A program made the position numbers and the translations under genes. A model generated the notes under the pieces. That model saw only the letters and a list, made by a program, of their open reading frames with translations. It searched no databases and was not told the DNA's origin. Positions 32,608 to 41,367 of a DNA stretch of 43,077 bases are shown here, piece by piece. Origin of the DNA: an uncultured Gemella sp. (lineage in GTDB: Bacteria > Bacillota > Bacilli > Staphylococcales > Gemellaceae); NCBI GenBank assembly GCA_900555985.1, contig USNF01000008.1, positions 1-43,077 on the forward strand, written 5' to 3'. The stretch's first letter is position 1; each line of letters begins with the position of its first letter.

Positions 32608-32722
32608 TTTAATCCTCCATTTAAATATACCTTCTTGATATTACTATTATATACTTTTATTACGCTTTTTTCAATTATTTTTCTTAAATTATTACATATT
32701 AATATGAAAAAAACTTTACAAA

Positions 32723-32749
32723 AAAAGTCGTAGAAAATCTACGACTTTT
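32723..32749 (-). terminator. Terminator after ftsY
   Basis: AAAAGTCGTAGA (32723-32734) and its complement (32738-32749) form a 12-bp stem; on the minus strand the second arm continues into seven T. Confidence 0.9.
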
Positions 32750-32752
32750 AAA

Positions 32753-33823
32753 TTATTCTTCTATATTTTCTTCAGTATTTTTTTCTTCATCAGATTTTTC
32801 TTTATAGAATAATCCATAAATATATTGTTCAGGATCAAACACTTCTAAATCGTCAATATTTTCACCTAACCCTACTAATTTTACTGGAATATCTAATTCT
32901 TTTTTAATCGCTATAACTATACCACCTTTTGCAGTACCATCTAGCTTAGTTAATATAACTCCCGTTACATCACTAACTTCTTTAAATGTTTTAGCTTGAA
33001 GAATACCATTTTGTCCTGTTGTAGCATCAATTGTTAATAATACTTCATGTGGACCTTCTGGAACTTCCCTTTTTATTACTCGAACTATTTTTTCAAGTTC
33101 TTTCATTAAATGATCTTTATTTTGTAATCGTCCTGCTGTATCACATAATAGAACATCATATCCTTTAGCTTTTGCTGATTGTATTGCATCAAAAATAATT
33201 GCCGCAGAATCTGCTCCTTCATGTGATTTTACAATATCAGCACCACTTCTTTTAGCCCAAACATCTAATTGATCAATGGCACCAGCTCTAAAAGTATCTC
33301 CAGCTGCTATTAGAACTTTTTTACCTTCTTTTTTCAAATTATGAGCTAATTTACCTATTGAAGTAGTTTTACCTACTCCATTTACACCTACAAATAAGAA
33401 TATAGATAATTCTTTATCTGGTGCATAGTTTAATTCAGATTTAACCGTTCCCTCCATATATACTTCTACTAATTTTTCGATAATCATATCTTGAAGGTCA
33501 CTAGGTTCTTTTAAGTTAAGACGCTGAGATTCATCTTTTAAATAATCAACTAACTCTAAAACTGTATTATAACTTACATCTGATTGAATAAGTAATTCTT
33601 CTAAATCTTCAAAAAATTCTTCATTAATTTCTCTGTATGAACTAATTAAATTATTAAGTGCATTTGAAAAATTATCACGTGACTTTTTAAGACCTTTTTT
33701 AAATTTCTCTGTTACAAATTGACTTTCGACAAACTCCTCATATTCATCAAGGGAGATTAATTCAGTATTCAGCTCTTCTTTTGCCGAAAATTTTTCTTTT
33801 AATTTATCAAAAAAGCTTGCCAT
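32753..33823 (-). CDS. ftsY: Signal recognition particle receptor FtsY
   Basis: FtsY docks SRP-ribosome complexes at the membrane for co-translational insertion. The 356-aa protein has a short acidic N-terminal region, then an N domain (about 35-110) and a GTPase G domain: GVNGVGKTTSIGKLAH (about 151-166), the DTFRAGA and DTAGR motifs, TKLDGTAKGG, and the GLGENIDDLEVFDPEQYI end. It follows lysS and has its own terminator. ffh is not in the window. Confidence 0.96.
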   Translation of the reverse strand: MASFFDKLKEKFSAKEELNTELISLDEYEEFVESQFVTEKFKKGLKKSRDNFSNALNNLISSYREINEEFFEDLEELLIQSDVSYNTVLELVDYLKDESQRLNLKEPSDLQDMIIEKLVEVYMEGTVKSELNYAPDKELSIFLFVGVNGVGKTTSIGKLAHNLKKEGKKVLIAAGDTFRAGAIDQLDVWAKRSGADIVKSHEGADSAAIIFDAIQSAKAKGYDVLLCDTAGRLQNKDHLMKELEKIVRVIKREVPEGPHEVLLTIDATTGQNGILQAKTFKEVSDVTGVILTKLDGTAKGGIVIAIKKELDIPVKLVGLGENIDDLEVFDPEQYIYGLFYKEKSDEEKNTEENIEE

Positions 33824-33858
33824 TATATACTCCTTACATCACTTTATTTTTCCATACA

Positions 33859-33882
33859 AAAAGGGAGATACATCTCCCTTTT
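33859..33882 (-). terminator. Terminator after lysS
   Basis: AAAAGGGAGAT (33859-33869) and ATCTCCCTTTT (33872-33882) form an 11-bp stem followed by a T run on the minus strand. It lies about 45 bases past the lysS stop. Confidence 0.85.
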
Positions 33883-33927
33883 AATTAATTTATCAAAGCT
33901 TCCTAATAATTAGGGAGTTTTTATTTT

Positions 33928-35430
33928 TTATTTATGTTTCATATATGGGAATAATAATACATCACGAATTGAAGCTGAATTAGTAAGTAGCATTACTAAT
34001 CTGTCAATTCCTATTCCTAATCCACCTGTAGGCGGCATACCATATTCAAGAGCTTCTACGAAATCTTCATCCATTTCATAAACTTCTTCGTTCCCTGCAT
34101 CTTTTTCATCCATTTGAGCTAAGAAACGTTCTTTTTGATCGATTGGGTCATTTAACTCACTAAATGCATTAGCATGTTCACGTCTTACAATAAATAACTC
34201 AAAGCGATCAGTAAATCTTTTATCTTCAGCATTAGTTTTTGCTAATGGTGAAACTTCTACTGGATGTCCATAAATAAATGTAGGTTGAACTAATGTTTCT
34301 TCTACAAATGTTTCGAAGAATTCATTAATAATGTGCCCAACTTTCATATCTTTTCTTACTGGAACATTGTGTTCTTTTGCTAAAGCATGAGCTTGTTCAT
34401 CTGTCATCTCTTGCCAGAAATCAACACCAGTAACATCTTTAATTGCATCTACCATATGAATACGAGCCCATTTTGGTGTTAAATCAATCTCATCTTCACC
34501 ATACATAATTTTTGTTGTTCCATGAATTTTATTACAAATGTAAGCTATCATAGATTCTGTTAAATCCATTATATCATTATAGTCAGCATATGCTTCATAT
34601 AATTCAATCATAGTGAACTCAGGATTGTGACGAGTTGATACACCTTCATTACGGAAAGCACGTCCAATTTCATAAACTTTTTCTAAACCACCAACTATTA
34701 GACGTTTTAATGGTAATTCAAGAGCAATACGCATAAATAATTCCATATCTAATGCATTATGGTGAGTAACGAATGGACGAGCAGCAGCTCCACCTGCAAT
34801 AGTATGCATCATTGGAGTTTCAACTTCTAAATACCCACGTTCATTTAGGTAACTACGCATTATTTGAATTATTTTTGAACGAAGAATAAATGTTTCTTTG
34901 CTATCTTCATTCATAATTAAATCAACATATCTTCTTCTATATCTTTCTTCTACATCCTTAAGTCCGTGGAATTTATCGGGAAGTGGTCTTAATGATTTTG
35001 TTAGAATTTCAAATTTATCTGCTTTTACTGATAATTCTCCTACATTTGTTTTAAATAAAACACCAGTAACTCCTACTATATCTCCTAGGTCTAGAGTTTT
35101 AAAGTACTCATATGAATCCCCTACTCTATCTTGACGAACATAAATTTGAATTTGTCCACCTAAATCTTGCACATGCGCAAAACCAGCTTTACCTTTTCCT
35201 CGTTTTGTCATTACACGTCCTGCAATTGTAACAGTTACAGATTTTTCTTCTAATTCTTCTTTACTATATTTATCGAATTCTTCTACTAATTCATTAGAAA
35301 GATGAGTTCTTTCAAATTTTGTTCCAAATGGATCTAATCCATGTTCACGCATAGATTCCATTTTTTCACGACGAACAAGCATTTGATCGTTAAGTTCTTG
35401 TGCATCATTAACTTTTATTTCTTCTGTCAT
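33928..35430 (-). CDS. lysS: Lysine-tRNA ligase (class II)
   Basis: LysS charges tRNA-Lys. The 500-aa protein has an N-terminal OB-fold anticodon-binding domain (about 55-160, VTVTIAGRVMTKRGKGKAGFAHV) and a class II catalytic core with motif 1 (RSKIIQIMRSYLNERGYLEVETPMM region), motif 2 (GRAFRNEGVSTRHNPEFTM) and motif 3 (PPTGGLGIGIDRLVMLLTN). It is the first gene of lysS-ftsY. I see no T-box leader before it. Confidence 0.97.
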   Translation of the reverse strand: MTEEIKVNDAQELNDQMLVRREKMESMREHGLDPFGTKFERTHLSNELVEEFDKYSKEELEEKSVTVTIAGRVMTKRGKGKAGFAHVQDLGGQIQIYVRQDRVGDSYEYFKTLDLGDIVGVTGVLFKTNVGELSVKADKFEILTKSLRPLPDKFHGLKDVEERYRRRYVDLIMNEDSKETFILRSKIIQIMRSYLNERGYLEVETPMMHTIAGGAAARPFVTHHNALDMELFMRIALELPLKRLIVGGLEKVYEIGRAFRNEGVSTRHNPEFTMIELYEAYADYNDIMDLTESMIAYICNKIHGTTKIMYGEDEIDLTPKWARIHMVDAIKDVTGVDFWQEMTDEQAHALAKEHNVPVRKDMKVGHIINEFFETFVEETLVQPTFIYGHPVEVSPLAKTNAEDKRFTDRFELFIVRREHANAFSELNDPIDQKERFLAQMDEKDAGNEEVYEMDEDFVEALEYGMPPTGGLGIGIDRLVMLLTNSASIRDVLLFPYMKHK

Positions 35431-35476
35431 GTTGTTTTCCTTTCTAGTTTTATCTAGTATTTTTCACATACACTAT

Positions 35477-35506
35477 ATTATATCATATTTATCAATTTTT
35501 TGTTAA
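35477..35506 (-). promoter_or_regulatory. Promoter of lysS
   Basis: On the minus strand, TTAACA (35506-35501), an 18-base spacer and TATAAT (35482-35477), giving a leader of about 40 bases. Confidence 0.55.
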
Positions 35507-35685
35507 ATCTTTATTTAGTTTTTTAAAAAATTTTTCAGTTAGCTTAAATTTAAAAATTGTATATCATCAGTGGATTTATAGTATTTTTATAATTCTATAA
35601 AATTATAAAATAATTACATTTAATTATTTAATATTTTATTGTCAAATTTACGTTAGAAAATTTAACATTTTTTTACTGAAAACTA

Positions 35686-35714
35686 TTGTTAATTAAGTTA
35701 AAATAATATATAAT
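35686..35714 (+). promoter_or_regulatory. Promoter of the amino acid permease
   Basis: TTGTTA (35686-35691), a 17-base spacer and TATAAT (35709-35714). Transcription would start near 35721 and include the long hairpin before the ribosome binding site at 35823. Confidence 0.6.
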
Positions 35715-35741
35715 AAGTATGCAAGAAAACATTTTCAAAAT

Positions 35742-35787
35742 AGAATATAATAGTGTAAAGGATATTTACTTTACACTATTATATTCT
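35742..35787 (+). promoter_or_regulatory. 19-bp perfect hairpin in permease 5' leader
   Basis: A perfect inverted repeat: AGAATATAATAGTGTAAAG (35742-35760) and its complement (35769-35787), with the 8-base loop GATATTTA. It lies between the promoter and the AAAGGAG site. There is no T tract directly after it, so it looks like an operator or mRNA control element rather than an ordinary terminator. Confidence 0.55.
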
Positions 35788-35835
35788 CAAAAAAGTTTTT
35801 ATATACATATTATTATATTTAAAGGAGTTATTATT

Positions 35836-37158
35836 ATGAGTGGTTTAAAAAAAGAAATCGGCTTTTTTGGATCCTTCTCTACTGTAGTAGGTGTAGTAAT
35901 TGGATCGGGTGTATTTTTTAAAGCTGCAGTAATATATAAGACAACTGGTAATGTAAGTCTAGGACTATTAGCTTGGGTTTTAGCAGGTGTTATTAGTATT
36001 TGTGCAGGTTTAACAACAGCTGAATTGGCAGCTGCAATCCCAGAAACCGGTGGTATGATAGTTTGGGTAGAAAGAGCGTATGGAAAAACAGCTTCTTTCT
36101 TACTTGGTTGGGCACAAGCTGTAATTTATTATCCAGCTAGTATTGCTGCTGCTGCAGCTATCTTTGCAACACAGTTTACTAACCTATTCCAAATTGATAA
36201 AAAATATTCTATTTTAGTTGGTGCTTGTGGTGCTGCAACAGTAACAGGATTAAACTTACTTGGAAGTAAAGCAAGTGGTCGTATTCAAACATTTGCTACT
36301 ATTTGTAAATTAATACCTATTATAGCAATTATTCTTTTCGGATTAATTCAACCAAATCCGACTACAATTGAACTATTCCCTTCATCTGGTAGTACTTCTA
36401 CTGCTAGTGGTTCTGCGTTAGCGGCTTTAGGTACTGCTATGTTAGCTGCAATGTACGGTTATGATGGATGGATTAATGTTGGGACAATTGCTGGAGAAAT
36501 GAAAGATCCTAAACGTGATTTACCAAGAGCAATCTTATATGGTCTTTTATTCATCACAGCTGTTTACTTACTAATAAACGTAGCTTATCTTATGACAATG
36601 CCTATGGAACAAATAGCTGGTAACGGAAATGTTCCAAATGATGTTGCTAGAAAACTATTTGGACCTAATGGTGGAAAAATTATTACTATAGGTATCATGA
36701 TAAGTGTTTATGGTACAATGAACGGATTTACAATGACTGCTATACGTGTTCCATATGCAATGGCAGCTAAAGATCAAATACCATTTAAAGATACTTGGAT
36801 GAAATTAAATAGATTTAGCGTTCCTTACGTATCAGCTATAGCTACACTTATTCTTTCAATCGCTATGATGTTTACTGGAGAATTCGATACATTAACTGAC
36901 TTCTTATTATTCACTATCTGGATCTTCTTCATCCTAACATTCTTTGCAGTATTTGTTCTTAGAAAGAAAGAGCCAAACTTACAAAGACCATATAAAGTAC
37001 CTTTATATCCAGTAGTTCCATTAATTGCTATTATTGGTGGTGCTTATATAGTATTCGCTGCTATTATTACTCAGTTTGTATTAGCAATAAGTGGTGTAGC
37101 ACTTACATTAGTTGGATTACTTTTCTACACAGAAACACACAAAAAATTTAAAAAATAA
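35836..37158 (+). CDS. APC-family amino acid permease, SteT-like
   Basis: I start at 35836 (440 aa, MSGLKKEIGFFGSF) because AAAGGAG lies just before it; upstream in-frame sequence is the hairpin leader. The protein has 12 predicted helices and the APC consensus VVGVVIGSGVFF in helix 1 (about 15-26), GLTTAELAAAIPETGGM, YDGWINVGTIAGEMKDPKRDLPRAI, and RKKEPNLQRPYKVPLYPVVP before the last two helices. The overall pattern is very close to the Bacillus Ser/Thr exchanger SteT. It probably exchanges neutral amino acids; the exact substrate is inferred. Confidence 0.85.
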   Translation: MSGLKKEIGFFGSFSTVVGVVIGSGVFFKAAVIYKTTGNVSLGLLAWVLAGVISICAGLTTAELAAAIPETGGMIVWVERAYGKTASFLLGWAQAVIYYPASIAAAAAIFATQFTNLFQIDKKYSILVGACGAATVTGLNLLGSKASGRIQTFATICKLIPIIAIILFGLIQPNPTTIELFPSSGSTSTASGSALAALGTAMLAAMYGYDGWINVGTIAGEMKDPKRDLPRAILYGLLFITAVYLLINVAYLMTMPMEQIAGNGNVPNDVARKLFGPNGGKIITIGIMISVYGTMNGFTMTAIRVPYAMAAKDQIPFKDTWMKLNRFSVPYVSAIATLILSIAMMFTGEFDTLTDFLLFTIWIFFILTFFAVFVLRKKEPNLQRPYKVPLYPVVPLIAIIGGAYIVFAAIITQFVLAISGVALTLVGLLFYTETHKKFKK

Positions 37159-37167
37159 TTAAATATA

Positions 37168-37189
37168 GAGATGCATTTATATGCATCTC
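37168..37189 (+). terminator. Terminator after the permease
   Basis: GAGATGCAT (37168-37176) and ATGCATCTC (37181-37189) form a 9-bp stem followed by ATATTTTATCT, 10 bases past the stop. Confidence 0.75.
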
Positions 37190-37279
37190 ATATTTTATCT
37201 ATTTAACTATACATATCAATTTATTTTATTTATAATTTATGATAATATGTATTTATAATTTAAAGTTAGGAGATAATTT

Positions 37280-38170
37280 ATGAATAATTTAAAAAATAAT
37301 AGATTAAATATTTCCATCGTTATTTATAGCTGTATATTCGCAATGGTTATTTGTAAGACAATGTTCTTTTATTTTAGCAGTAAGTTTTCTTTTGTAAATT
37401 TCATTCATACTGCATTAGTCTTTATGATTTTATTCAATAGTTGGAATATACAATTAATGCATATAAATAGATATGGTCGAGATAGTTTAGTCAATCTTAT
37501 TTTCGTTTGGTTACAGATAATACCACTAGCTGGCTTTTTTGTATATAGACCTCTTAAATTAAAATTTTTATTAGGAACTTTAACAATTTTAGCCGTTTTA
37601 TTAGCCATCCAGCACATAGTTGAATACTTTGCTACGAAAAAAGATGATCTTATGATAAAAAAATTAACAGAGCCTTTCTGTTATATTTTAACAGGTAGAG
37701 CCGCTGCTTTAGCATTAGGTTTTGTATTTACAAAGTGGGCATTTTGGTTTATATTCTTAGCTCTAATTGTAAGTCAATTACTACCAAGCTTTATTTCTAG
37801 AAGTTTACATGTAAAAGATATTAACTTCTCACATCTAGTAGCTAATACACATGTAATGATTATCATATCCGTGATTGCAATTATTATTGGAAACTTTTTA
37901 TATTTTGGTTTCTCAATCAAAACATTACTTTTAGATATAGTGGTAATAGCTTTACTATATTTATTTAATAAAAAGATTCTTACTGTTAATATAGAAATTA
38001 ATAAACAATCAGGAAATGATTTTATTTTCGGATCTTATTGTATTATATTTGGAATATATCTGGTAAACTTTTCACTTGGATATAGTCACTTAATATTATA
38101 TATAATCATAGCAGTTATTATTCTATTTGTAGGACGAAACAAATATAACATATACAAAATAGAAGACTAG
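37280..38170 (+). CDS. Multi-span membrane protein, divergent LtrA-like
   Basis: The 296-aa protein has about eight hydrophobic helices with few loops. The stretch NSWNIQLMHINRYGRDSLVNLIFVWLQIIPLAGF (quoted here only by key residues W, NRY, D, L, Q) follows the pattern of the low-temperature-requirement LtrA family (W...Y.NRFDTDD...RL...Q). A later FSHLVANTHVMIIISVI resembles the family's H..ER.GL..IIVLGE block, but the Glu is missing. I give LtrA as a tentative label. A TTAGGAG site precedes the ATG, and a bidirectional terminator overlaps its stop codon. Confidence 0.6.
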   Translation: MNNLKNNRLNISIVIYSCIFAMVICKTMFFYFSSKFSFVNFIHTALVFMILFNSWNIQLMHINRYGRDSLVNLIFVWLQIIPLAGFFVYRPLKLKFLLGTLTILAVLLAIQHIVEYFATKKDDLMIKKLTEPFCYILTGRAAALALGFVFTKWAFWFIFLALIVSQLLPSFISRSLHVKDINFSHLVANTHVMIIISVIAIIIGNFLYFGFSIKTLLLDIVVIALLYLFNKKILTVNIEINKQSGNDFIFGSYCIIFGIYLVNFSLGYSHLILYIIIAVIILFVGRNKYNIYKIED

Positions 38171-38187
38171 TTTTAAACTAGCCTTCT
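38161..38187. terminator. Bidirectional terminator after the LtrA-like gene
   Basis: AGAAG-A-CTAGTTT (38161-38173) pairs with AAACTAG-C-CTTCT (38175-38187); T-rich sequence follows on both strands. It includes the stop codon of the plus-strand gene and serves the convergent SGNH hydrolase gene too. Confidence 0.8.
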
Positions 38188-38209
38188 ATTTTTATTATTT
38201 AAATTTATA

Positions 38210-38857
38210 TTATCTTGCTTCTTCGTAATCTAGAATTTCTGATATTTTACTAGAAATATAACGTCCTAGCAATTCATGATTTTTTTCATCAATATGAATA
38301 CAATCCACTATTGAAGTTTCTGCTACTCTTGAAGCATTTAGGAAATCAACTCCATACTTATCTGTTACTTCTTTATAAGTTTGAGCTAAAAATCTAGATT
38401 GTCTTAAGCTGTTTTCATCATATTCACCAAATGAATTTTGTCTTTCTAAAATTTCATCACGAAGGTGAACTGGTGATACTACAAGAATTTTAGGAGTTTT
38501 ATAGTTCTCTACTAAGTGAGGGTTTCTAATATATTTTATAAACTCTTCAATTCCTCTTGCTAAATGTTTTGCACTTGGATTAAATTGTTTTTTCAAATCA
38601 TTTGTTCCTAGCATTATTATTACCAAATCAACAGGAACATGACTTAACATAAGTAATGGAAGAGTATCTACTCCACAACGAACAGGTACAATAGTATCTT
38701 TAGCAGTAATTGTTCTTCCACTCAATCCTTCTTCAATTATTTCATCATTTGGACGTAATTCTTGAAGTACTTTTGTCCAACGTTTCTCTAGTCTTAAACT
38801 ATCTTCACCCGGAGTTGCTCCCCAAGTATTACTATCTCCTATACACAAAATTCTCAT
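38210..38857 (-). CDS. SGNH/GDSL-family esterase
   Basis: A 215-aa hydrolase starting at 38857 (MRILCIGDSNTWG), where GGTGGAG lies six bases upstream; the ATG four codons earlier would overlap that site. Motif I is GDSNTWG (catalytic Ser), the Gly block is GLSGRT, the Asn block is MLGTND, and the Asp-His pair is DCIHID near the end. Such enzymes deacetylate or hydrolyse carboxylic esters. There is no signal peptide, so it is cytoplasmic. The substrate is unknown. Confidence 0.88.
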   Translation of the reverse strand: MRILCIGDSNTWGATPGEDSLRLEKRWTKVLQELRPNDEIIEEGLSGRTITAKDTIVPVRCGVDTLPLLMLSHVPVDLVIIMLGTNDLKKQFNPSAKHLARGIEEFIKYIRNPHLVENYKTPKILVVSPVHLRDEILERQNSFGEYDENSLRQSRFLAQTYKEVTDKYGVDFLNASRVAETSIVDCIHIDEKNHELLGRYISSKISEILDYEEAR

Positions 38858-38987
38858 TATTATCTCCACCTTTAAGTTTTCTTCTATATTTTTATATTAA
38901 TTTTATCAAATAGCTAGTTAAAAATCAATAATAAGCCTATAGTAAAAACCTAATAAAATAATAAGAATTACTATCAGTGCATATATT

Positions 38988-39016
38988 TTGTAAATATATT
39001 TTCTTTAACATATAAT
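38988..39016 (+). promoter_or_regulatory. Promoter of the cation efflux gene
   Basis: TTGTAA (38988-38993), a 17-base spacer and TATAAT (39011-39016). It is close to the TTG start at 39051, giving a leader of about 28 bases. No metal-regulator palindrome was seen. Confidence 0.65.
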
Positions 39017-39050
39017 TAGTAAGTCAATATAAAGGAGGTATTTAATAAAA

Positions 39051-39950
39051 TTGATTAAAGCAGATTTTCACCATAAACAACATTATAAAATTCAAGCATA
39101 TTCTAAAAAAATACTTTATATCACCTTAATTTTAACACTAAGTTTTGCCTTAATAGAATATATTGGAGGTATACTTTCTAATTCATTAGCACTATTAGGA
39201 GATTCATTCCATATGTTCTCTGATGTTATTGCTCTTAGCTTTAGTTTAATTGCACTTATTTTTAGTTCAAAAAAACCTAACCAAAAATATACATTTGGCT
39301 ATGTTAGACTAGAAATCATTGCTGCTTTTATTAACGGGTTAATGTTATTAGGTATTTCAATTTACTTAATAATCGAAGGAATTATGAGATTTTTAAACCC
39401 CAGAGATATTGACTTTAAGTCAATGTTTTTAATAGCAACCATAGGACTTATTTTCAATATTATTATTACTATTATTTTAACTAAAAGCTTAAAAGAAGAA
39501 GATAATCTAAATGTACAAAGTGCATTATGGCATTTTCTAGGAGATTTAATAAGTTCAATTGGTATTATAATATCATCAACAATAATATATTTTACAAATT
39601 ATCAAATAGTAGATGTGATTATGAGTATTTTTATAAGTATCATACTATTTAGAGGCGGATATAAAATTACTAAGTCTTCATTTGTTATCTTAATGGAAGC
39701 TACAACGCTTAATACTGAAGAAATCTATAAAGAAATAGAAGCGATTGAAGGAATTAAAAATATACATGAATTTCATGTTTGGCACACAGATACTAATGAA
39801 ACAAATGCAGCAATGCACATACTCTTAGATGAGTATCACGTTACAAAAGATTATACAATAGTAGAAAATGTGAAAACACTACTAAAAGAAAAATATGATA
39901 TCGAACATTGTTTTGTCGCATTAGAAAATATTAAATACAATAATCATTAA
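39051..39950 (+). CDS. Cation diffusion facilitator (zinc/cadmium/cobalt type) efflux protein
   Basis: CDF transporters export divalent metals in exchange for protons. The 299-aa protein probably starts at TTG 39051, since AAAGGAGG lies 12 bases upstream and no ATG fits; this is a slightly long spacing. It has six predicted helices, the metal-site motifs in helix 2 (LLGDSFHMFSDVIALS) and helix 5 (WHFLGDLISSIGI), and a C-terminal cytoplasmic domain (about 215-299, IHEFHVWHTD). The HxxxD pairs fit the Zn/Cd CzcD-ZitB group. A bidirectional terminator follows. Confidence 0.92.
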   Translation: MIKADFHHKQHYKIQAYSKKILYITLILTLSFALIEYIGGILSNSLALLGDSFHMFSDVIALSFSLIALIFSSKKPNQKYTFGYVRLEIIAAFINGLMLLGISIYLIIEGIMRFLNPRDIDFKSMFLIATIGLIFNIIITIILTKSLKEEDNLNVQSALWHFLGDLISSIGIIISSTIIYFTNYQIVDVIMSIFISIILFRGGYKITKSSFVILMEATTLNTEEIYKEIEAIEGIKNIHEFHVWHTDTNETNAAMHILLDEYHVTKDYTIVENVKTLLKEKYDIEHCFVALENIKYNNH

Positions 39951-39957
39951 AAAATAT

Positions 39958-39989
39958 AGAGACTTCTTAACATATTTTAAGAAGTCTCT
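39958..39989. terminator. Bidirectional terminator between CDF and HAD genes
   Basis: AGAGACTTCTTAA (39958-39970) and its complement (39977-39989), a 13-bp stem followed by six T on the plus strand and an A/T tract on the minus strand. Confidence 0.85.
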
Positions 39990-39995
39990 TTTTTA

Positions 39996-40676
39996 TTAAA
40001 CTAAGTCTGTTACTTTTTTCACAACGTATGTAGGCTTAATATTATTATCAATAGGTAGTCCTTTAGGATTTATCCAACAAGTATCTATTCCACTGTTTAT
40101 TCCACCTAATATATCGGACATTAAATTATCACCAACAATTATTATTTCTTTTTTATCTATATTCCCTAACTTTTCAAATATAGCATTAAAGAATTCAACA
40201 TCTGGTTTTTGATATCCTACTTCTTCTGAAATAAAAATATGTTTAAAGTACTTATTCAAATCATTATTTTTTAGACGAGTGTGTTGTGTCACTCCTACAC
40301 CATTTGAAGCTATACAAAGAATATGCGTTTCAGATAGTTTTTCCAATAATTCTATAACTCCATCAAATAATTGATTTCCCATTGCTAAATAACTACGAAA
40401 ACTAACGTCATACTCTCTTCCATCAACTTTTTTTCCTAATAGATTAAAAAATTGTTCAAATCGTAGCTTTGTAACTTCTTTATTAGACATTTCACCTAGT
40501 TCAAACCTTCTCCATAAACCTTTATTAATTTCTTTATACTTATTAAATAGCTCTTCATTAAATTGAATATCACAATCTTCTAAAAGTTTATTAAACGCTA
40601 TATGTTCTGCTTTTTCAAAATCTAATAATGTATCATCTAAATCAAATAATATATATTTATATTTATCAAAAATCAT
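39996..40676 (-). CDS. HAD-family hydrolase, YjjG/YfnB-like nucleotidase
   Basis: The 226-aa phosphatase has the HAD motifs: I, LFDLDDTLLDF (nucleophile Asp about residue 12); II, CIASNG; III, the Lys in GYQKPD; and IV, VGDNLMSDI. The helical cap (about 20-90) and the length fit the noncanonical pyrimidine nucleotidase YjjG group. The substrate is inferred to be nucleotides such as dUMP, not certain. A convergent terminator separates it from the cation efflux gene. Confidence 0.82.
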   Translation of the reverse strand: MIFDKYKYILFDLDDTLLDFEKAEHIAFNKLLEDCDIQFNEELFNKYKEINKGLWRRFELGEMSNKEVTKLRFEQFFNLLGKKVDGREYDVSFRSYLAMGNQLFDGVIELLEKLSETHILCIASNGVGVTQHTRLKNNDLNKYFKHIFISEEVGYQKPDVEFFNAIFEKLGNIDKKEIIIVGDNLMSDILGGINSGIDTCWINPKGLPIDNNIKPTYVVKKVTDLV

Positions 40677-40721
40677 TGTTTTTCTCCTTAATTACTATAC
40701 AACCTATTCTACCATAAAAAA

Positions 40722-40761
40722 AATAAGTATGAAATACATTTACAAATATTCCATACTTATT
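40722..40761 (-). terminator. Terminator after the DUF308 gene
   Basis: AATAAGTATG (about 40722-40731) with CATACTTATT (about 40752-40761), extended by further A/T pairs near the loop; the T-rich end is on the minus strand. It begins just after the stop at 40765. Confidence 0.6.
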
Positions 40762-40764
40762 AAT

Positions 40765-41283
40765 TTATTTTATTACCATATATGTGCTAATAAACAGAAT
40801 TCCTTGAAAAATGAAAATAGCTGCTATTAGTATAGTTAATAAAGTTGCTACAATTCCAGGAATAATCCATAAGATTATTCCTAATACTATTCCAGTAATT
40901 CCAAACGTTACTAATCTCTTTGTTAGATTAGTTTCTCTTTGTAATGTTTTCTTCAAAGCAAATCCATCAATTAATCTTGCTATACCAGAACAAAAGATCC
41001 ATAAAGCTAATAAGTTCGGAATTAATGTTGCCTTACTTACATCATCTGCACTTAATAGCCAAATTGCCAAAATTACAGTAATTACACCATTTAGTAAGTA
41101 CCAAAGTTCTCTTCTATTGGAGTTGAAATATCCAACTATTTCCGAAACACCAGCTAACAACATAACAATAGAAAATAATATACTCAAAGTAATCATATTT
41201 CCTACAGGATTTACTAGTATATATATTCCAAGGACTAAAAAAATAATTCCTACGATTAATGAAAAATATTTAGTATTATTCAT
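40765..41283 (-). CDS. HdeD-like DUF308 membrane protein
   Basis: A 172-aa protein with six short transmembrane helices, arranged as three repeated pairs (residues about 9-25, 30-50, 63-80, 88-105, 127-143, 148-170). The GIIFLVLGIYILVNP and GVITVILAIWLLSAD blocks are typical of the HdeD/DUF308 family. In enterobacteria HdeD helps acid tolerance; the role in Gram-positives is unknown. A palindrome lies upstream at 41307-41329. Confidence 0.8.
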   Translation of the reverse strand: MNNTKYFSLIVGIIFLVLGIYILVNPVGNMITLSILFSIVMLLAGVSEIVGYFNSNRRELWYLLNGVITVILAIWLLSADDVSKATLIPNLLALWIFCSGIARLIDGFALKKTLQRETNLTKRLVTFGITGIVLGIILWIIPGIVATLLTILIAAIFIFQGILFISTYMVIK

Positions 41284-41306
41284 TATATCATCTCCTCATC
41301 TAAATA

Positions 41307-41329
41307 ATATGTTATTTATTATAACATAT
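41307..41329. promoter_or_regulatory. Palindrome upstream of the DUF308 gene
   Basis: ATATGTTAT (41307-41315) with ATAACATAT (41321-41329), a 9-bp stem with a 5-base loop. It lies just before the DUF308 ATG and about 40 bases past the oxidoreductase stop, so it could be an operator or a terminator. Confidence 0.45.
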
Positions 41330-41367
41330 TTCTAGAGGATTTTCATATTTTATTTAAATAATCATTA

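Larger units (their letters stand above)
35431..35835. other. Divergent intergenic region between lysS and the permease
   Basis: About 400 AT-rich bases. It holds the lysS promoter (35477-35506), the permease promoter (35686-35714) and a 19-bp hairpin in the permease leader (35742-35787). No gene is seen. Confidence 0.7.

Noticed and set aside
35431..35480. T-box riboswitch before lysS
   Set aside because: The leader from the predicted start is only about 40 bases and lacks the conserved T-box sequence.
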